A stretch of DNA of 6,677 nucleotides, taken from Pseudobdellovibrionaceae bacterium. GTDB taxonomy: Bacteria; Bdellovibrionota; Bdellovibrionia; Bdellovibrionales; JAMPXM01. The notes beneath the pieces are model-generated. The model was not told the DNA's origin. It made no database searches and saw nothing but the letters and a program-made list of their open reading frames with translations. This document shows, piece by piece, positions 5,860-6,677 of the stretch. Each line of letters starts with the position of its first letter. Position 1 is the stretch's first letter. The translations under genes and the position numbers were made by a program. Where the stretch lies: contig CAJYOV010000075.1 of the NCBI GenBank assembly GCA_913776405.1, positions 1 through 6,677 of the forward strand, given 5' to 3'.

Positions 5860-6330
5860 ATGAGAATGCTAAGCCCGTTGTCTGTTGTACCAATGTCGAG
5901 TGTCTTCGATGAAATGGATCGCTTGATGGATACATTTGTCAGCGCAGGTGCTCGTGGCGTTTCCGCTTTTGAGCGAAACGAAACCGAGTTTCAAGAGGGC
6001 GCCGATCATTTTCTCATTTCGTTCGATATGCCTGGCGTAAAACGCGAAAGCATCAAGGTCGAAACGAAAGGCCAACAACTTTTGATTTCGAGCGAGCGCC
6101 AGCGCCTCAACAAAACGACGCAGAAATTCGATCGCGCGTTCACTCTTCCGAACACGATCGACAAAGAAAAAATCGAAGTTCATTACGAAGACGGCGTCTT
6201 AAGCCTCTACTTACCGAAGGCCGAAGCTGCAAAGCCTCGCACGATCGAAGTTCAATCCGGTAAATCAGACGGCTTCTTCAGCAAGCTTCTCAGCAGCAAA
6301 TCGCAAGAAAATGTGAAGCCCCTGAATTGA
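5860..6330 (+). CDS. hsp20: Small heat shock protein, Hsp20/alpha-crystallin family
   Basis: ATP-independent cytoplasmic holdase that binds unfolding proteins and hands them to ATP-driven chaperones. 156 residues, the usual bacterial length. A variable N-terminus with an FDEMDRLMDTF helix (about 15-25) is typical of class A Hsp20 proteins. The alpha-crystallin domain spans about 40-122: FLISFDMPGVKRESIKV, then DRAFTLPNTIDKEKIEVHYEDGV in two parts, and the hallmark GVLSLYLPK at 112-120. The C-terminal IxI/V oligomerisation motif is IEV at 129-131, followed by a longer tail than usual. GGAGG at 5849-5853, 6 nt before ATG, is a strong ribosome binding site. The gene stands alone, separated from the biosynthetic operon by 476 nt, so a functional link is not implied. 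Confidence 0.96.
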   Translation: MRMLSPLSVVPMSSVFDEMDRLMDTFVSAGARGVSAFERNETEFQEGADHFLISFDMPGVKRESIKVETKGQQLLISSERQRLNKTTQKFDRAFTLPNTIDKEKIEVHYEDGVLSLYLPKAEAAKPRTIEVQSGKSDGFFSKLLSSKSQENVKPLN

Positions 6331-6367
6331 TCGACGCGGAAGAATTGTTCGACTAGCGAATTGGACA

Positions 6368-6394
6368 GCTTCCTAACGACTAAGGTTAGGAAGC
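6368..6394. terminator. 10-bp perfect hairpin after hsp20, possible terminator without T-tract
   Basis: GCTTCCTAAC (6368-6377) and GTTAGGAAGC (6385-6394) form a perfect stem around the 7-nt loop GACTAAG, 38 nt after the hsp20 stop. No run of T follows on either strand, so intrinsic termination is doubtful. It might instead protect the transcript's 3' end or be a small repeat. Confidence 0.35.
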
Positions 6395-6473
6395 GAGCGA
6401 CCTCCTCGGCATCGAGTACGAAGGCTGATTCAGTCTTTGTCAGTGAGAGCCGCTGCATGATCGTGAAAAATCA

Positions 6474-6526
6474 GCGTCATCTTTCATGACGCATGTCTTC
6501 TTCATTTTGAAGAAGACATGCGTCAT
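6474..6526. repeat. Long perfect hairpin (18-19 bp) with a competing upstream arm
   Basis: ATGACGCATGTCTTCTTC at 6486-6503 is perfectly complementary to 6509-6526; one more A-T pair closes the stem to a TTT loop. Just before it, GCGTCAT (6474-6480) can pair with ATGACGC (6486-6492) over a 5-nt loop, so the left arm has two alternative partners. No T-tract follows on either strand. Candidate identities are a palindromic mobile repeat, a processed RNA hairpin or a switching structure. A minus-strand frame of 71 codons reads through it but is not credible as a gene. Confidence 0.7.
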
Positions 6527-6549
6527 TCGAACTCGTGCCCTACTGACGC

Positions 6550-6579
6550 GCCGGGCTTCAAAAAGGAGCCTGGCACCTT
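6550..6579. repeat. REP-like imperfect palindrome
   Basis: AAGGAGCCTGGCACCTT (6563-6579) is symmetrical except at three positions, and resembles the AAGGTGCC.GGCACCTT-type palindromes scattered between genes in many bacteria. An alternative fold pairs GCCGGGCT (6550-6557) with AGCCTGGC (6567-6574), 8 pairs including one G-U. Membership of a genome-wide repeat family is inference from the motif alone. Confidence 0.4.
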
Positions 6580-6677
6580 CTGTTATGCTCTTCGCGACTT
6601 CGACGTCGCAACTTAACCAAAGTTTTCTTGGCTGGCCTGATGCCTTCCACGGCAAAGGGCAGCTTTTGCAGAGATGC
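6580..6677. other. Right edge, no assignable gene
   Basis: Frames are open to the window edge on both strands: plus from ATG 6585, or in frame from ATG 6486 through the long hairpin, and minus from the edge to a TGA at 6560-6558. The minus frame would give 39 C-terminal residues rich in Lys/Arg and end within the REP-like element. None has a recognisable motif or ribosome binding site, so I do not call a gene. GCGAC (6594-6598) and GTCGC (6605-6609) form a small inverted repeat. Confidence 0.25.

Noticed and set aside
6440..6655. 71-codon minus-strand reading frame through the long hairpin
   Set aside because: Much of it encodes the two hairpin arms; no ribosome site and no recognisable protein pattern.
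1..6677. CRISPR array, tRNA/rRNA gene or complete insertion sequence
   Set aside because: No regularly spaced repeats, no tRNA-like cloverleaf or rRNA motifs, and no transposase with terminal repeats were seen.

Overview
The window reads as the 3' half of a pigment or polyketide operon followed by a small heat shock gene and a structured, gene-poor right edge. Six genes on the plus strand (positions 1-5383) form a tightly packed block. Five of them are of the kind found in aryl polyene, flexirubin and xanthomonadin clusters: the C-terminal end of a condensing ketosynthase, a small ketosynthase-like protein without the usual active centre, a MIO-type aromatic ammonia-lyase, a flavin-dependent halogenase and a FabZ/ApeP-like hydroxyacyl dehydratase. 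The sixth is a compact AMP-forming acyl ligase, which also fits. Four of the five junctions are close: ATGA overlap, 24-nt gap, GTGA overlap and TAATG overlap. The only real gap is 65 nt before the ammonia-lyase, and it is full of short repeats.

A consistent reading is that the ammonia-lyase deaminates tyrosine (or phenylalanine) to a cinnamic or coumaric starter, the AMP-ligase activates it, ketosynthases and the dehydratase extend it into a conjugated polyene, and the halogenase decorates the aromatic ring. The family assignments come from visible motifs. The pathway order and product are inference, and the carrier proteins, ketoreductase, other ketosynthases and export genes expected for such a system would have to lie to the left of the window.

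Positions 5384-5859 hold no confident plus-strand gene. On the minus strand there is a 34-codon reading frame with a strong ribosome binding site and a predicted membrane helix (5551-5655), and between it and the next gene lie several inverted repeats. Then comes an Hsp20-family chaperone (5860-6330) with a clear ribosome binding site. The last 347 bases hold a 10-bp hairpin, a remarkable 18-bp perfect hairpin with a competing upstream arm, a REP-like imperfect palindrome, and open frames running off the edge that I cannot assign.

The organism is a Gram-negative-type bacterium with moderate G+C content (about half by eye). The gene styles would fit a Bdellovibrionota or other proteobacterial lineage, but nothing in the window fixes the taxon, so this is only a guess.
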